A DNA stretch of 13,439 nucleotides from Clostridia bacterium (lineage in GTDB: Bacteria > Bacillota > Clostridia > Monoglobales > Monoglobaceae), in assembly GCA_900769795.1 (NCBI GenBank), contig CAAGHZ010000081.1, positions 1 through 13,439 of the forward strand, written 5' to 3'. Position numbers and translations under genes: made by a program. Every line of letters begins with the position of its first letter. Within the stretch, counting starts at the first letter, position 1. Under the pieces are notes generated by a model. The model worked only from the letters and a program-made list of their open reading frames with translations, ran no database searches and was not told where the DNA came from. This document shows positions 1 through 6,267 of the stretch, one piece after another.

Positions 1-1493
1 GAAAACTCGCTTGCTCTCTGGCATACGTTAAAGATGCTTATGCTATTTTCTGCCGCAATTGCCGCAGCTTTATCAACAGTTGTTGCGCCAATGCCTCGTT
101 TTGGCTCGTTTATCACTCGCTGAAGGGCTACGTCGTCGCCATAATTCTGTATAAGTCTTAAATAAGAAGTAATATCCTTAATTTCTTTTCTGTCATAGAA
201 GCGCAGACCGCCCAGGACACGATATGGAATAGCGGAGCGCAGTAACATATCCTCGACCACACGGGACATGGCATTCATACGATACAGGATAACTGTATCA
301 CTGAAAGAGCCACCGTTTTCCGAAATCTTCTCTGCTATGTATTGAGCCTCGGAGTGTTCTGTCTGTGCAATGAAAACATGAACCTTTTCTCCTGAGCCGT
401 TGGAAGTCCATAGGTTTTTACCTTTTCTGCCTGCGTTGTTTGAAATTACATTGTTTGCCGCATCCAATATATTTTGTGTAGAGCGATAGTTCTCTTCAAG
501 TTTTATAGAGTGGCAATCGGTAAATTCCTTTTCAAAGTCAAGAATGTTGCGGATGTCAGCACCGCGGAATTTATATATACTCTGGTCGTCATCGCCAACA
601 ACACAGAGATTTCTGTGCTTGGTGGCAAGAAGACTTACGAGTTTATACTGTGCGTGGTTTGTATCCTGATACTCGTCGACCAAAATGTATTTAAACTTGT
701 TTTGATAATACTCCAGCACGTCGGGGTATTCCTCAAAAAGTTCTACGGTTTTGACAATCAAATCATCAAAGTCAAGAGCGTTGTTAGTTTTAAGTTTTTT
801 TTGATAGAGAGAATATATCTCAGAGACCTTGGAAAGATAAAAATCGCCCTTGTTATGTTTTTCGAATTCGTCGGGGTCGATGAGAGCGTCTTTTGCGTTG
901 CTGATAATGCTGAGAACAGCGCGGGGTGCGTATTTCTTGTCGTCAAGAGACAACTCTTTAAGGCAAGTTTTTATCACGGTCTGCTGGTCGGCAGAGTCGT
1001 ATATGGTAAAGTTTTTTTCATAGCCGATTTTGTCTATATCTCTGCGCAGAAATTTAACGCAGGAGGAGTGAAAGGTTCCTGCGGCAATATCATTTGCGCA
1101 TTCGCCAAGTTTTGCTGCAAGACGTGTTTTAAGTTCACCTGCTGCCTTGTTGGTAAAGGTGATGGCAAGTATCTGCCATGGGTTTACCGGGTTTTCGATA
1201 AGTGCATCTTCAAGATGAGGAGGTAGAACATCGATAACATCATCTGCGTACCATCCAAGAACTTCTACGTCCTGACCGGTAAGGGCTTTGGGTATAACTT
1301 CACTCTTGTAGGAAGAACCGTACTTAATTAAATGATAAATCTTGTTGATTATAACTGTTGTCTTGCCCGAGCCTGCCCCTGCAAGGACGAGGAGGGGACC
1401 CTCGGTATGGAACACCGCTTCTCTCTGCCTTGTGTTAAGATTTTTATATTCTTTTTGTAAAATTTTTTGTCTTATATTTATAAAGTTTTCCAT
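1..1493 (-). CDS. pcrA: PcrA/UvrD-type superfamily 1A DNA helicase, C-terminus cut by window edge
   Basis: ATP-dependent 3'-5' DNA helicase of the UvrD/Rep/PcrA group, expected to act in repair, replication-fork clearance and removal of recombinase filaments. The first 497 residues are present; family members are usually about 720-770, so the C-terminal third lies beyond the left edge. Visible motifs are the Q-motif region LNTRQREAV (19-27), Walker A GAGSGKT (39-45), motif Ia ITFTNKAAGELK (111-122), Walker B VDEYQDT (272-278), motif III GDDDQSIYKFRGAD (300-313), motif IV LEENYRSTQNIL (332-343), and the RVLGGLRFYDRKEIKD block (425-440). Between Walker A and motif Ia there is an insert of roughly 40 residues (about 57-100) absent from Bacillus PcrA; I recall similar inserts in Ruminococcaceae homologues. 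Start ATG at 1493 has an AGGAAAAAGAG-type site 15 nt after the mnmA stop, so it is probably the last gene of the minus-strand cluster. The name pcrA is by similarity; a uvrD label would be equally defensible. Confidence 0.93.
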   Translation of the reverse strand, partial: MENFINIRQKILQKEYKNLNTRQREAVFHTEGPLLVLAGAGSGKTTVIINKIYHLIKYGSSYKSEVIPKALTGQDVEVLGWYADDVIDVLPPHLEDALIENPVNPWQILAITFTNKAAGELKTRLAAKLGECANDIAAGTFHSSCVKFLRRDIDKIGYEKNFTIYDSADQQTVIKTCLKELSLDDKKYAPRAVLSIISNAKDALIDPDEFEKHNKGDFYLSKVSEIYSLYQKKLKTNNALDFDDLIVKTVELFEEYPDVLEYYQNKFKYILVDEYQDTNHAQYKLVSLLATKHRNLCVVGDDDQSIYKFRGADIRNILDFEKEFTDCHSIKLEENYRSTQNILDAANNVISNNAGRKGKNLWTSNGSGEKVHVFIAQTEHSEAQYIAEKISENGGSFSDTVILYRMNAMSRVVEDMLLRSAIPYRVLGGLRFYDRKEIKDITSYLRLIQNYGDDVALQRVINEPKRGIGATTVDKAAAIAAENSISIFNVCQRASEF

Positions 1494-1508
1494 AATACAC
1501 TCTTTTTC

Positions 1509-2582
1509 CTAAATTATAGTAGCACCGCCGATAACAATATCTCCGTCGTAGAATACAACTGCTTGCCCGGGGGTAATCGCTCTTTGCGGGGTATCAAACT
1601 CCACTTTTACTTTATCACCCTCCATAGAGATGGTGCAAGGTGCAGGTTTTGCACTGTAGCGCACCTTGGCCATTGCCTTTACCTGCTCCTCGATAGTATC
1701 AAAGGGGATAAAGTTGGGATCTTTGCCGTAGAGACTGAGAGAGAACTCGCTCCCCTGCTCACCAAGGATAACCTGATTGTTTTCTGCATCTATACGGGTG
1801 ACAAACATAGGCTTGCCAAAGGCGATGCCAAGCCCCTTGCGCTGCCCAACTGTGTAGTTGACAATTCCCTTATGTCGACCGAGAATGTTGCCGCTTTGAT
1901 CAACATAGTCTCCTTCGGGAGGGAGATAACCAATGCGGCGTTTTATAAATGCGGCATAGTCGTTGTCCGGGATAAAGCAAATATCCTGACTGTCAGGTTT
2001 GTCCGCTGTTATAAGACCGATTTTGTCTGCATAAGAGCGGACCTCTTCTTTGCCGGCAAAGTTGCCGAGAGGAAGAAGAAGTTTTGACAACTGTTCCTGT
2101 GTCAGACTATATAGAGCATAGGTCTGGTCCTTTGCATTGTCGGCACTCTTTAGCAGATAGCGGCGCGTACCTTCGTCAAAATCAACCCTTGCATAGTGGC
2201 CTGTAGCTATATAGTCAGCCCCAAGTAGTTGAGCTTCTTTTGCCATTGCATCAAATTTGAGAAACTTGTTGCAGACAATACATGGGTTGGGAGTTCTGCC
2301 ATTTATATATTCATTTGTAAAGTAATCAATCACATATTCGGAAAATTCCTTGCGGAAGTCAAGGACGTGATACTCAATTCCGAGGTTGTCGGCAACTCGT
2401 CTTGCGTCTTCAACTGCAGACAGAGAGCAACAAGTGCTCTCTGCCACGGTTTCATTTATATTTTCTCCATCCCAAAGACGCATCGTAACGCCCACTACCT
2501 CATATCCCTGTTCTTTTAAGACGGCCGCTGCCACACTACTGTCAACACCGCCGGACATTCCGATTACAACTCTTTTATTCAT
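1509..2582 (-). CDS. mnmA: tRNA-specific 2-thiouridylase MnmA (TrmU)
   Basis: Cytoplasmic enzyme that adenylates U34 of tRNA-Lys, -Glu and -Gln and replaces the 2-oxygen with sulfur, giving the s2U34 wobble base. At 357 aa it has the normal length. The N-terminal ATP-pyrophosphatase PP-loop is SGGVDSS (10-16). The two redox/catalytic cysteines of the family are both present: Cys104 within NPCIVCNKFLKFD and Cys202 within DSQDICFIPDN. TGHYAR (127-132), the DQTYALY segment (152-158) and VGQRKGLGI (245-253) are further family signatures, and the C-terminal beta-barrel domain is complete to the end. ATG at 2582 follows the iscU stop by 20 nt with a modest AAGGGA site. Its position directly behind iscS and iscU fits the known use of IscS-type persulfide as the sulfur source for MnmA. 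Confidence 0.97.
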   Translation of the reverse strand: MNKRVVIGMSGGVDSSVAAAVLKEQGYEVVGVTMRLWDGENINETVAESTCCSLSAVEDARRVADNLGIEYHVLDFRKEFSEYVIDYFTNEYINGRTPNPCIVCNKFLKFDAMAKEAQLLGADYIATGHYARVDFDEGTRRYLLKSADNAKDQTYALYSLTQEQLSKLLLPLGNFAGKEEVRSYADKIGLITADKPDSQDICFIPDNDYAAFIKRRIGYLPPEGDYVDQSGNILGRHKGIVNYTVGQRKGLGIAFGKPMFVTRIDAENNQVILGEQGSEFSLSLYGKDPNFIPFDTIEEQVKAMAKVRYSAKPAPCTISMEGDKVKVEFDTPQRAITPGQAVVFYDGDIVIGGATII

Positions 2583-2602
2583 AAGAGAAATCCCTTCGGT
2601 AA

Positions 2603-3058
2603 CTAGTCTTCGTCCATTCCGTGCTCGTGGCTATGTGGACAACCGCAGCACTGACCATTACAGCTCTTTATGGCAGAGGCATCCATGCCTTTGCCCTCGT
2701 AGTAGTTTGCGATTGCTGCGTGAACTGCTTCTTCTGCAAGGTTAGAGCAGTGCATCTTGATAGGAGGAAGCCCGTCAAGAGCCTCTGCAACTGCCTGGTT
2801 TGTAAGAGCGAGAGCCTCATCAACTGTCTTGCCTTTCACAAGTTCTGTTGCCATACTGCTTGTGGCGATTGCCGCACCGCAACCAAAGGTTTTAAACTTT
2901 ACATCCTCGATGATTTGTGTCTCATCGTTAATCTTCATATAAATCTTCATAATATCGCCGCATTGTGGGTTTCCTACCTGACCTACGGCGTTTGCATCTT
3001 CAATCTCGCCCACGTTTCTTGGGTTGCTGAAGTGGTCCATTACCTTTTCACTATACAT
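2603..3058 (-). CDS. iscU: Fe-S cluster assembly scaffold IscU/NifU N-terminal type
   Basis: Scaffold on which [2Fe-2S] or [4Fe-4S] clusters are built from IscS-derived sulfur before transfer to target proteins. In the 151-residue product the three ligand cysteines are Cys33 (NPQCGDIMK, with the conserved Asp35), Cys60 (KTFGCGAAIA) and Cys104 (KMHCSNLAEEA), with His103 beside the last. LPPIK (97-101) corresponds to the LPPVK motif that HscA chaperone recognises in proteobacterial IscU, although no hscA/hscB is in view. An unusual tail after residue 132 carries Cys133, 137, 138 and 140 followed by His142, 144 and 146, ending in an acidic stretch. RBS GAGGTGA lies just before ATG; the gene starts 17 nt after the iscS stop, so the two are almost certainly co-transcribed and work as partners. 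Confidence 0.95.
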   Translation of the reverse strand: MYSEKVMDHFSNPRNVGEIEDANAVGQVGNPQCGDIMKIYMKINDETQIIEDVKFKTFGCGAAIATSSMATELVKGKTVDEALALTNQAVAEALDGLPPIKMHCSNLAEEAVHAAIANYYEGKGMDASAIKSCNGQCCGCPHSHEHGMDED

Positions 3059-3075
3059 ATTATCACCTCGTATGC

Positions 3076-4242
3076 TTATTTGTTTTCGTAAAGTGGAGAC
3101 ATCATCCGAAGTCTCTCTACTATTTCGGCAACTGCCGATACAATATAGTCAACATCCTCTAATGTGTTATCCTCACCAAAGGTTACCCTGAGAGAGCCGT
3201 GTGCCTGCTCGTGTTTAAGACCTGTTGCAAGTAAAACGTGAGACGGATCCAGAGAGCCTGATGTGCAGGCGCTACCGCTTGATGCACATATGCCCTTCAT
3301 ATCAAGGCAGAGGAGCAAGCCTTCGCCCTCGATGAAATCAAATGAAATATTTGCGTTACCCGCAAGACGCTCTGTGGGGTGACCGTTAAGCCTTGAGTAT
3401 GGCACGGTTTCCAGAACTTTTTTGATGTAAGCATCACGGAGAGTTTTAAGGTTTTTCTGCTTTTCTTCAATATTGGCGGTTGCCATCTCGATGGCTTTGC
3501 CAAGACCTACGATGCCTGCAACATTCTCTGTGCCGGCGCGGCGCATTCTCTCCTGTGCGCCTCCTGTGATAAAGGAATTAAGCTTTATACCTTTTCTTAC
3601 ATATAAGGCACCTGAGCCCTTAGGGCCGTGGAATTTGTGACCTGTGAGAGAGAGCATATCTATGTTTAATTCCTTTACGTCTATCGGAACCATACCAATT
3701 GCTTGTACAGCATCGGTATGGAAAACAACGTCGGCTTCTTTTGCGATTTTGCCGATTTCGCTAATTGGCATTATTGTGCCGATTTCGTTGTTGGCAAACA
3801 TAATGGTAATAAGGATTGTAGTATCCTTTATGGCAGCCTTTACATCCCGGGCAGATACCATACCAAATTCATCAACAGGGAGGTATGTAACCTCAAAGCC
3901 CTGCTTTTCTAAATCCTGACAGGTGTGAAGCACCGCGTGGTGCTCTACTGCGGAGGTGATTATGTGCTTACCTTTGTTTTTAAGAGTCATAGCCGCTGAG
4001 CGGATAGCCCAGTTGTCGGCCTCGCTGCCCGACCCTGTAAAGTAAATCTCTTTTGGGTCTGCACCGATGGCTTTTGCCACCTGTTCTCTTGCCGCCTCTA
4101 CGGCTGTTTTTACCGCTCTGCCCTCGGCATAGATACTTGACGGGTTGCCGAAATGCTCGGTATAATACGGAAGCATTGCATCTAAAACCTCGGGTGAAAC
4201 CTTGGTGGTTGCGGCATTGTCTACGTATATGCGTTTTGTCAT
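3076..4242 (-). CDS. iscS: Cysteine desulfurase IscS/NifS
   Basis: PLP-dependent enzyme converting L-cysteine to L-alanine while loading a persulfide on its active-site cysteine; the sulfur goes to IscU and, judging by the operon, to MnmA. The 388-residue length is normal for class I desulfurases. Visible landmarks are VDNAATTKVSPEV (7-19), the PLP-stacking His101 in VEHHAVLHTC, the PLP-binding Lys203 in SLTGHKFHGPKGSGALY, RAGTENVAGIVG (235-246), and the catalytic Cys326 on the mobile loop CASSGSACTSGSLDPSH. ATG at 4242 is preceded by an AAAGGTAGGA ribosome binding site. It lies 73 nt after rnhA and 17 nt before iscU. No IscR-type repressor gene is adjacent, so regulation of this Fe-S operon cannot be read from the window. 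Confidence 0.97.
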   Translation of the reverse strand: MTKRIYVDNAATTKVSPEVLDAMLPYYTEHFGNPSSIYAEGRAVKTAVEAAREQVAKAIGADPKEIYFTGSGSEADNWAIRSAAMTLKNKGKHIITSAVEHHAVLHTCQDLEKQGFEVTYLPVDEFGMVSARDVKAAIKDTTILITIMFANNEIGTIMPISEIGKIAKEADVVFHTDAVQAIGMVPIDVKELNIDMLSLTGHKFHGPKGSGALYVRKGIKLNSFITGGAQERMRRAGTENVAGIVGLGKAIEMATANIEEKQKNLKTLRDAYIKKVLETVPYSRLNGHPTERLAGNANISFDFIEGEGLLLCLDMKGICASSGSACTSGSLDPSHVLLATGLKHEQAHGSLRVTFGEDNTLEDVDYIVSAVAEIVERLRMMSPLYENK

Positions 4243-4315
4243 TTATATCCTACCTTTCTATACTTTCTTTATGTTACAGCAGCAATCTATGAAAAGTAGA
4301 TGTTCTGTAAATATT

Positions 4316-4765
4316 TTAATCTTTAAACTTCTGAGATTCTGCAACAGCCATAGCGTCACATCTCTCATTCTCAGGGTGCCCTGCGTGACCTTTGAGCCAT
4401 ACAAGTGTGGTCTCGTGGCTGTCCAGCAGACTAAGAAGCCTCTCCCATAAATCGGGATTTTTGGCAAGGGATTTATCGCTCTTTTTCCATCCGTTTTTCT
4501 GCCATGATTTTGCCCATCCCTTGTCAATGCCATCGACAAAGTATTTAGAATCACTGTATATGGTAACTCTGCAACGTCTGTTAAGGGTTTCAAGCCCACG
4601 AATCACAGCCATAAGTTCCATACGGTTGTTGGTGGTCTCCGCCTCACCGCCGGAGAGGACTTTTTCGTGCTCGCCACAGCGTAAAATCGCACCCCATCCG
4701 CCGGGACCGGGGTTGCCACTGCAGGCACCGTCTGTATAAAGTTGAACATAGCTCAATTTTTCCAT
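4316..4765 (-). CDS. rnhA: Ribonuclease HI
   Basis: Endonuclease that cuts the RNA strand of RNA-DNA hybrids, acting on R-loops and replication primers. Counted from the ATG at 4765 (149 aa), the metal-binding catalytic set is complete: Asp12 (YTDGACSGNPGPGGWG), Glu50 (NNRMELMAVIRGL), Asp72 (IYSDSKYFVDGI) and Asp137 (NERCDAMA), with the product-release histidine His127 in LKGHAGHPENERCD. The basic-protrusion helix, KGWAKSWQKNGWKKSD, is also visible, as in E. coli RNase HI. I prefer ATG 4765 because GAGAGG lies 12 nt upstream; an in-frame TTG at 4798 would add 11 residues but has no ribosome binding site and lies beyond the conserved core. It is probably the first gene of the minus-strand cluster, although the 73-nt gap to iscS could hold a second promoter. 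Confidence 0.95.
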   Translation of the reverse strand: MEKLSYVQLYTDGACSGNPGPGGWGAILRCGEHEKVLSGGEAETTNNRMELMAVIRGLETLNRRCRVTIYSDSKYFVDGIDKGWAKSWQKNGWKKSDKSLAKNPDLWERLLSLLDSHETTLVWLKGHAGHPENERCDAMAVAESQKFKD

Positions 4766-4932
4766 ATGCAGACATATCCTCTCTAAATATTTGTTCAAGG
4801 TTTATTCTATCATATATAATTATAAAAATCCATACTTTTTACAAAAATTTCTTCATTATTGTGCAAATCAACAAATATATAGGTAAAAAGTCACTTTGTA
4901 TAGCTATTTTTAGTTGAGTTTGTGAAAATGCT
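4766..4932. other. AT-rich gap upstream of rnhA
   Basis: This stretch lies between rnhA and the terminator of the 80-residue gene. It is very AT-rich and should contain the rnhA promoter on the minus strand. Several TATAAT- or TATGAT-like hexamers occur near 4810-4830 in the reverse strand, but none has a well-spaced -35 partner, so I do not assign one. I see no ORF or RNA structure. Confidence 0.4.
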
Positions 4933-4972
4933 GAAAAAAAGAGAAGCCTGTCTTTTGAACAGACTTCTCTTT
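4933..4972 (-). terminator. Rho-independent terminator after the 80-residue gene
   Basis: On the minus strand AAAGAGAAG and CTTCTCTTT pair around an inner CTGT/ACAG stem separated by one mismatch, with a 7-nt loop, followed by a run of seven T. It begins 17 nt past the stop at 4990 and would separate that gene from rnhA. The plus strand has only a short T run (TTT) after the stem, so termination is predicted mainly for minus-strand transcription. Confidence 0.85.
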
Positions 4973-4989
4973 AATGGAATAGGAGTAAA

Positions 4990-5232
4990 CTATAAAATGT
5001 CACACAATGTACATGGTGTAACCTGATGCTTGCATAATAGTTCAATCGTTTTTTGTGCCTCATCGTATGTAATAAATCTGCAATCAGCACAAGCTTTGTC
5101 CGATTGACCATCGTCCCCTTCGAGAATTGCACAAATTCCGTATGGTTTTTCTTCATTGTTGTTTTTTGTAACAGAGAAACTTACTGCTACCGAGTTTCCT
5201 GATTCTGTCTTTAGTATATAACTTGCCGACAT
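4990..5232 (-). CDS. Small cysteine-rich protein, possibly DUF6514 family
   Basis: An 80-residue soluble protein of unknown function. The layout is a beta-rich N-terminal half, a YGICAIL segment (31-37), then a helix around ITYDEAQKTIELLCKH (54-69) and a closing VTPCTLCDIL. This recalls the clostridial DUF6514 proteins, which share a 'YGI...' strand and a 'V.P..L.D' end, but that is from memory and tentative. There are six cysteines (34, 48, 51, 67, 74, 77) including CxxC pairs at 48-51 and 74-77, which could bind a metal; I do not recall such pairs as typical of the family. RBS AAGGGAGA lies a few bases before ATG 5232. A good terminator follows, so it is probably monocistronic. It sits between the repeat mosaic and the housekeeping cluster. 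Confidence 0.75.
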   Translation of the reverse strand: MSASYILKTESGNSVAVSFSVTKNNNEEKPYGICAILEGDDGQSDKACADCRFITYDEAQKTIELLCKHQVTPCTLCDIL

Positions 5233-5446
5233 TGTTCCATCTCCCTTAAAAGTTTAAATTGGCTTACCAATATTTTGCCATATCGTCCGGTGGGTTTCAA
5301 GCCCTAATCAATCGCAAGTTTCGCGGAAATTTGGTGTTTGTAAATGGCGTGTTTTCGCGTATTTCCGGGATGCACGAGAAAACAGCAGATATTATGTAAA
5401 CCAAAATGACGTTGTGATGTCGGCAATATGAGGAAAGTAGACGATT

Positions 5447-5486
5447 GTAGGGGAGGGGGCAACGGGCGGATAATATCCGCCCCTAC
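5447..5486. repeat. Hairpin repeat unit A
   Basis: An inner perfect stem GGGCGGAT/ATCCGCCC with the loop AAT (5464-5482) is nested inside GTAGG/CCTAC outer arms. Its left part, GTAGGGGAGGGG, is shared with unit B 66 bp downstream. It resembles REP-like intergenic palindromes that I associate with gut Clostridia; the family assignment is from memory only. Confidence 0.65.
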
Positions 5487-5512
5487 GAATATGTAAATGT
5501 ATGTGTAACATC

Positions 5513-5536
5513 GTAGGGGAGGGGCTTGCTCCTCCC
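5513..5536. repeat. Hairpin repeat unit B
   Basis: It begins with the same GTAGGGGAGGGG as unit A and forms a GGGAGG/CCTCCC stem (5517-5522 with 5531-5536). The right half differs from unit A, as expected of two members of one family with exchanged central hairpins. Confidence 0.6.
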
Positions 5537-5564
5537 GAATACATAACAAAAGATATGGCAATCC

Positions 5565-5594
5565 CTGTAGGGAACGACCTATGTGTCGTTCCGC
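5565..5594 (+). repeat. Hairpin repeat unit C, copy 1
   Basis: GGAACGAC/GTCGTTCC forms a perfect 8-bp stem with loop CTATGT. The reverse complement of this 30-base unit matches 9817-9846 at 27 of 30 positions by direct comparison, so it is a dispersed repeat in opposite orientation in this window. Confidence 0.8.
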
Positions 5595-5599
5595 ATTGA

Positions 5600-5696
5600 C
5601 AATCCCTCAGTCACCTGCGGCGACAAGTCTCCGCTATCCGCTCCGGTCAGCGATAAGTGCTCTCCACAGGAGAGCATCGCCCCTTTACACAAGGGA
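5600..5696 (-). repeat. Repeat unit D, long form (97 bp)
   Basis: It is bounded by CAATCCCTCAGTC (5600-5612) and CCCTTTACACAAGGGA (5681-5696). Both ends recur exactly, in reverse orientation, at 7544-7592. The interior contains a strong TGCTCTCC/GGAGAGCA hairpin (5658-5676) and is unrelated to the interior of the short copy. The right end forms a CCCTT/AAGGG hairpin followed by a T run at 5700-5706 and could act as a weak plus-strand terminator. Confidence 0.8.
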
Positions 5697-5712
5697 GCCT
5701 TTTTTTGTTTGC

Positions 5713-5738
5713 GAGATGCACTTGTATAAGTGCATCTC
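5713..5738. repeat. Perfect 11-bp palindrome upstream of the XRE gene
   Basis: GAGATGCACTT and AAGTGCATCTC pair perfectly around a GTAT loop. There is no T run downstream on either strand, so it is not a standard terminator. It lies 67 nt before the XRE start and could be an operator for that protein, an RNA hairpin, or one more mobile repeat unit. Confidence 0.7.
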
Positions 5739-5804
5739 TGCCGTGCCATCATAATATAATAATCCTAGGAAAGTTGTTCTTATTCAAGTGCAGAGGGAGA
5801 TATT

Positions 5805-6035
5805 ATGAATAAAGATACGGAACTGAAAATCGGACAGAACATCAGGGACGCAAGAGAAAAAGCAAAGATGACACAGGATGTGTTGGCGGCAAAGCTACAG
5901 TTGAGAGGTTGCGACATTACACGAAGCGCACTTGCCAAAATAGAGGTAGGGCAGAGACATTTGTATCCCGATGAGATATTGCATATCAAGGAGATTTTGA
6001 ATGTAGATTTTGAAAGTATATTTTATGGCGGATAA
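5805..6035 (+). CDS. Short XRE-family helix-turn-helix protein
   Basis: A 76-residue protein that is essentially one Cro/C1-type DNA-binding domain. IGQNIRDAREKAKMTQDVLAAKL (9-31) forms helices 1-2, SALAKIEVGQRHLYPDEIL (41-59) the recognition region and following helix, and ILNVDFESIF closes the domain; no effector domain is present. I recall short proteins of this style with a GCDITRSALAKIE-like recognition segment in gut Clostridia. ATG 5805 has GAGGGAGA a few bases upstream. A TATAAT hexamer at 5755-5760 is a possible -10 but lacks a good -35. It is the first of three closely spaced small plus-strand genes; the 11-bp palindrome upstream is a candidate binding site for autoregulation (inference). 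Confidence 0.85.
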   Translation: MNKDTELKIGQNIRDAREKAKMTQDVLAAKLQLRGCDITRSALAKIEVGQRHLYPDEILHIKEILNVDFESIFYGG

Positions 6036-6055
6036 TACCTGTGAGGTGAAATGTT

Positions 6056-6244
6056 GTGAACGATAAACTCATTATAAATAAAAAGAATTTAAAGGGCGAG
6101 GACGGATATAAAACATTTTCTGTGAGGATAAAAGAAGAAACCGTTGCGAGGTTGAATAAACTTTCAGAGGAAACTAAACGCTCAAGAAACGAACTGATTA
6201 ATATATTGCTGGATTATGCAATAGATAACAGTAAGGTCAAGTAA
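6056..6244 (+). CDS. Ribbon-helix-helix (CopG/Arc-like) DNA-binding protein
   Basis: A 62-residue protein with the ribbon-helix-helix plan: a strand around YKTFSVRIKEETVARL (18-33), then a helix through NKLSEETKR, the turn SRNEL and a second helix NELINILLDYAIDNS. Such proteins dimerise and insert the ribbon into the DNA major groove, as in CopG, MetJ, Arc and many antitoxins. Start is GTG at 6056, supported by GAGGTG seven bases upstream; the nearby ATG at 6051 meets a stop after one codon. It begins 20 nt after the XRE stop, so the two are likely co-transcribed. No toxin of a recognised family follows, so an antitoxin role is not supported. Confidence 0.75.
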   Translation: MNDKLIINKKNLKGEDGYKTFSVRIKEETVARLNKLSEETKRSRNELINILLDYAIDNSKVK

Positions 6245-6267
6245 TTTTATCCGTAAAAAGAATAGTT

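Larger units (their letters stand above)
5233..5804. repeat. Gene-free intergenic region built of palindromic repeat units
   Basis: About 570 bases without a convincing gene. Reading left to right it holds an unassigned stretch (5285-5440) with an imperfect CGGAAAT/ATTTCCG inverted pair; two G-rich hairpin units sharing GTAGGGGAGGGG; a GGAACGAC hairpin unit; a 97-bp unit ending in CCCTTTACACAAGGGA; and a perfect 11-bp-stem palindrome. The units are listed separately below. A 10-bp inverted pair TTGCCATATC (5275-5284) and GATATGGCAA (5552-5561) encloses the first half, but could be chance. The arrangement looks like successive insertions of small non-autonomous elements; no transposase is present. 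Confidence 0.7.

Noticed and set aside
474..1226. Long plus-strand open frame of 250 codons
   Set aside because: It lies opposite the pcrA-type helicase, whose minus-strand translation has all family motifs; the plus-strand product is low-complexity Phe/Val/Lys-rich and lacks a ribosome binding site.
1467..3091. Plus-strand open frames opposite mnmA and iscU
   Set aside because: Antisense shadows of genes with intact catalytic residues; no recognisable domains.
5304..5561. Minus-strand open frame of 85 codons in the repeat mosaic
   Set aside because: It runs through hairpin repeat units, has no ribosome binding site, and its sequence reflects the repeats.
5447..5738. CRISPR array
   Set aside because: The repeated units are few, differ in length and core, and have no regular spacers or cas genes nearby.
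5713..5738. Terminator call for the 11-bp palindrome
   Set aside because: No T run follows the stem on either strand and no gene ends immediately before it.
5805..6244. Toxin-antitoxin pair
   Set aside because: Both the XRE and ribbon-helix-helix proteins are DNA-binding types; no recognisable toxin fold accompanies them, and the third gene has no nuclease or kinase motif.
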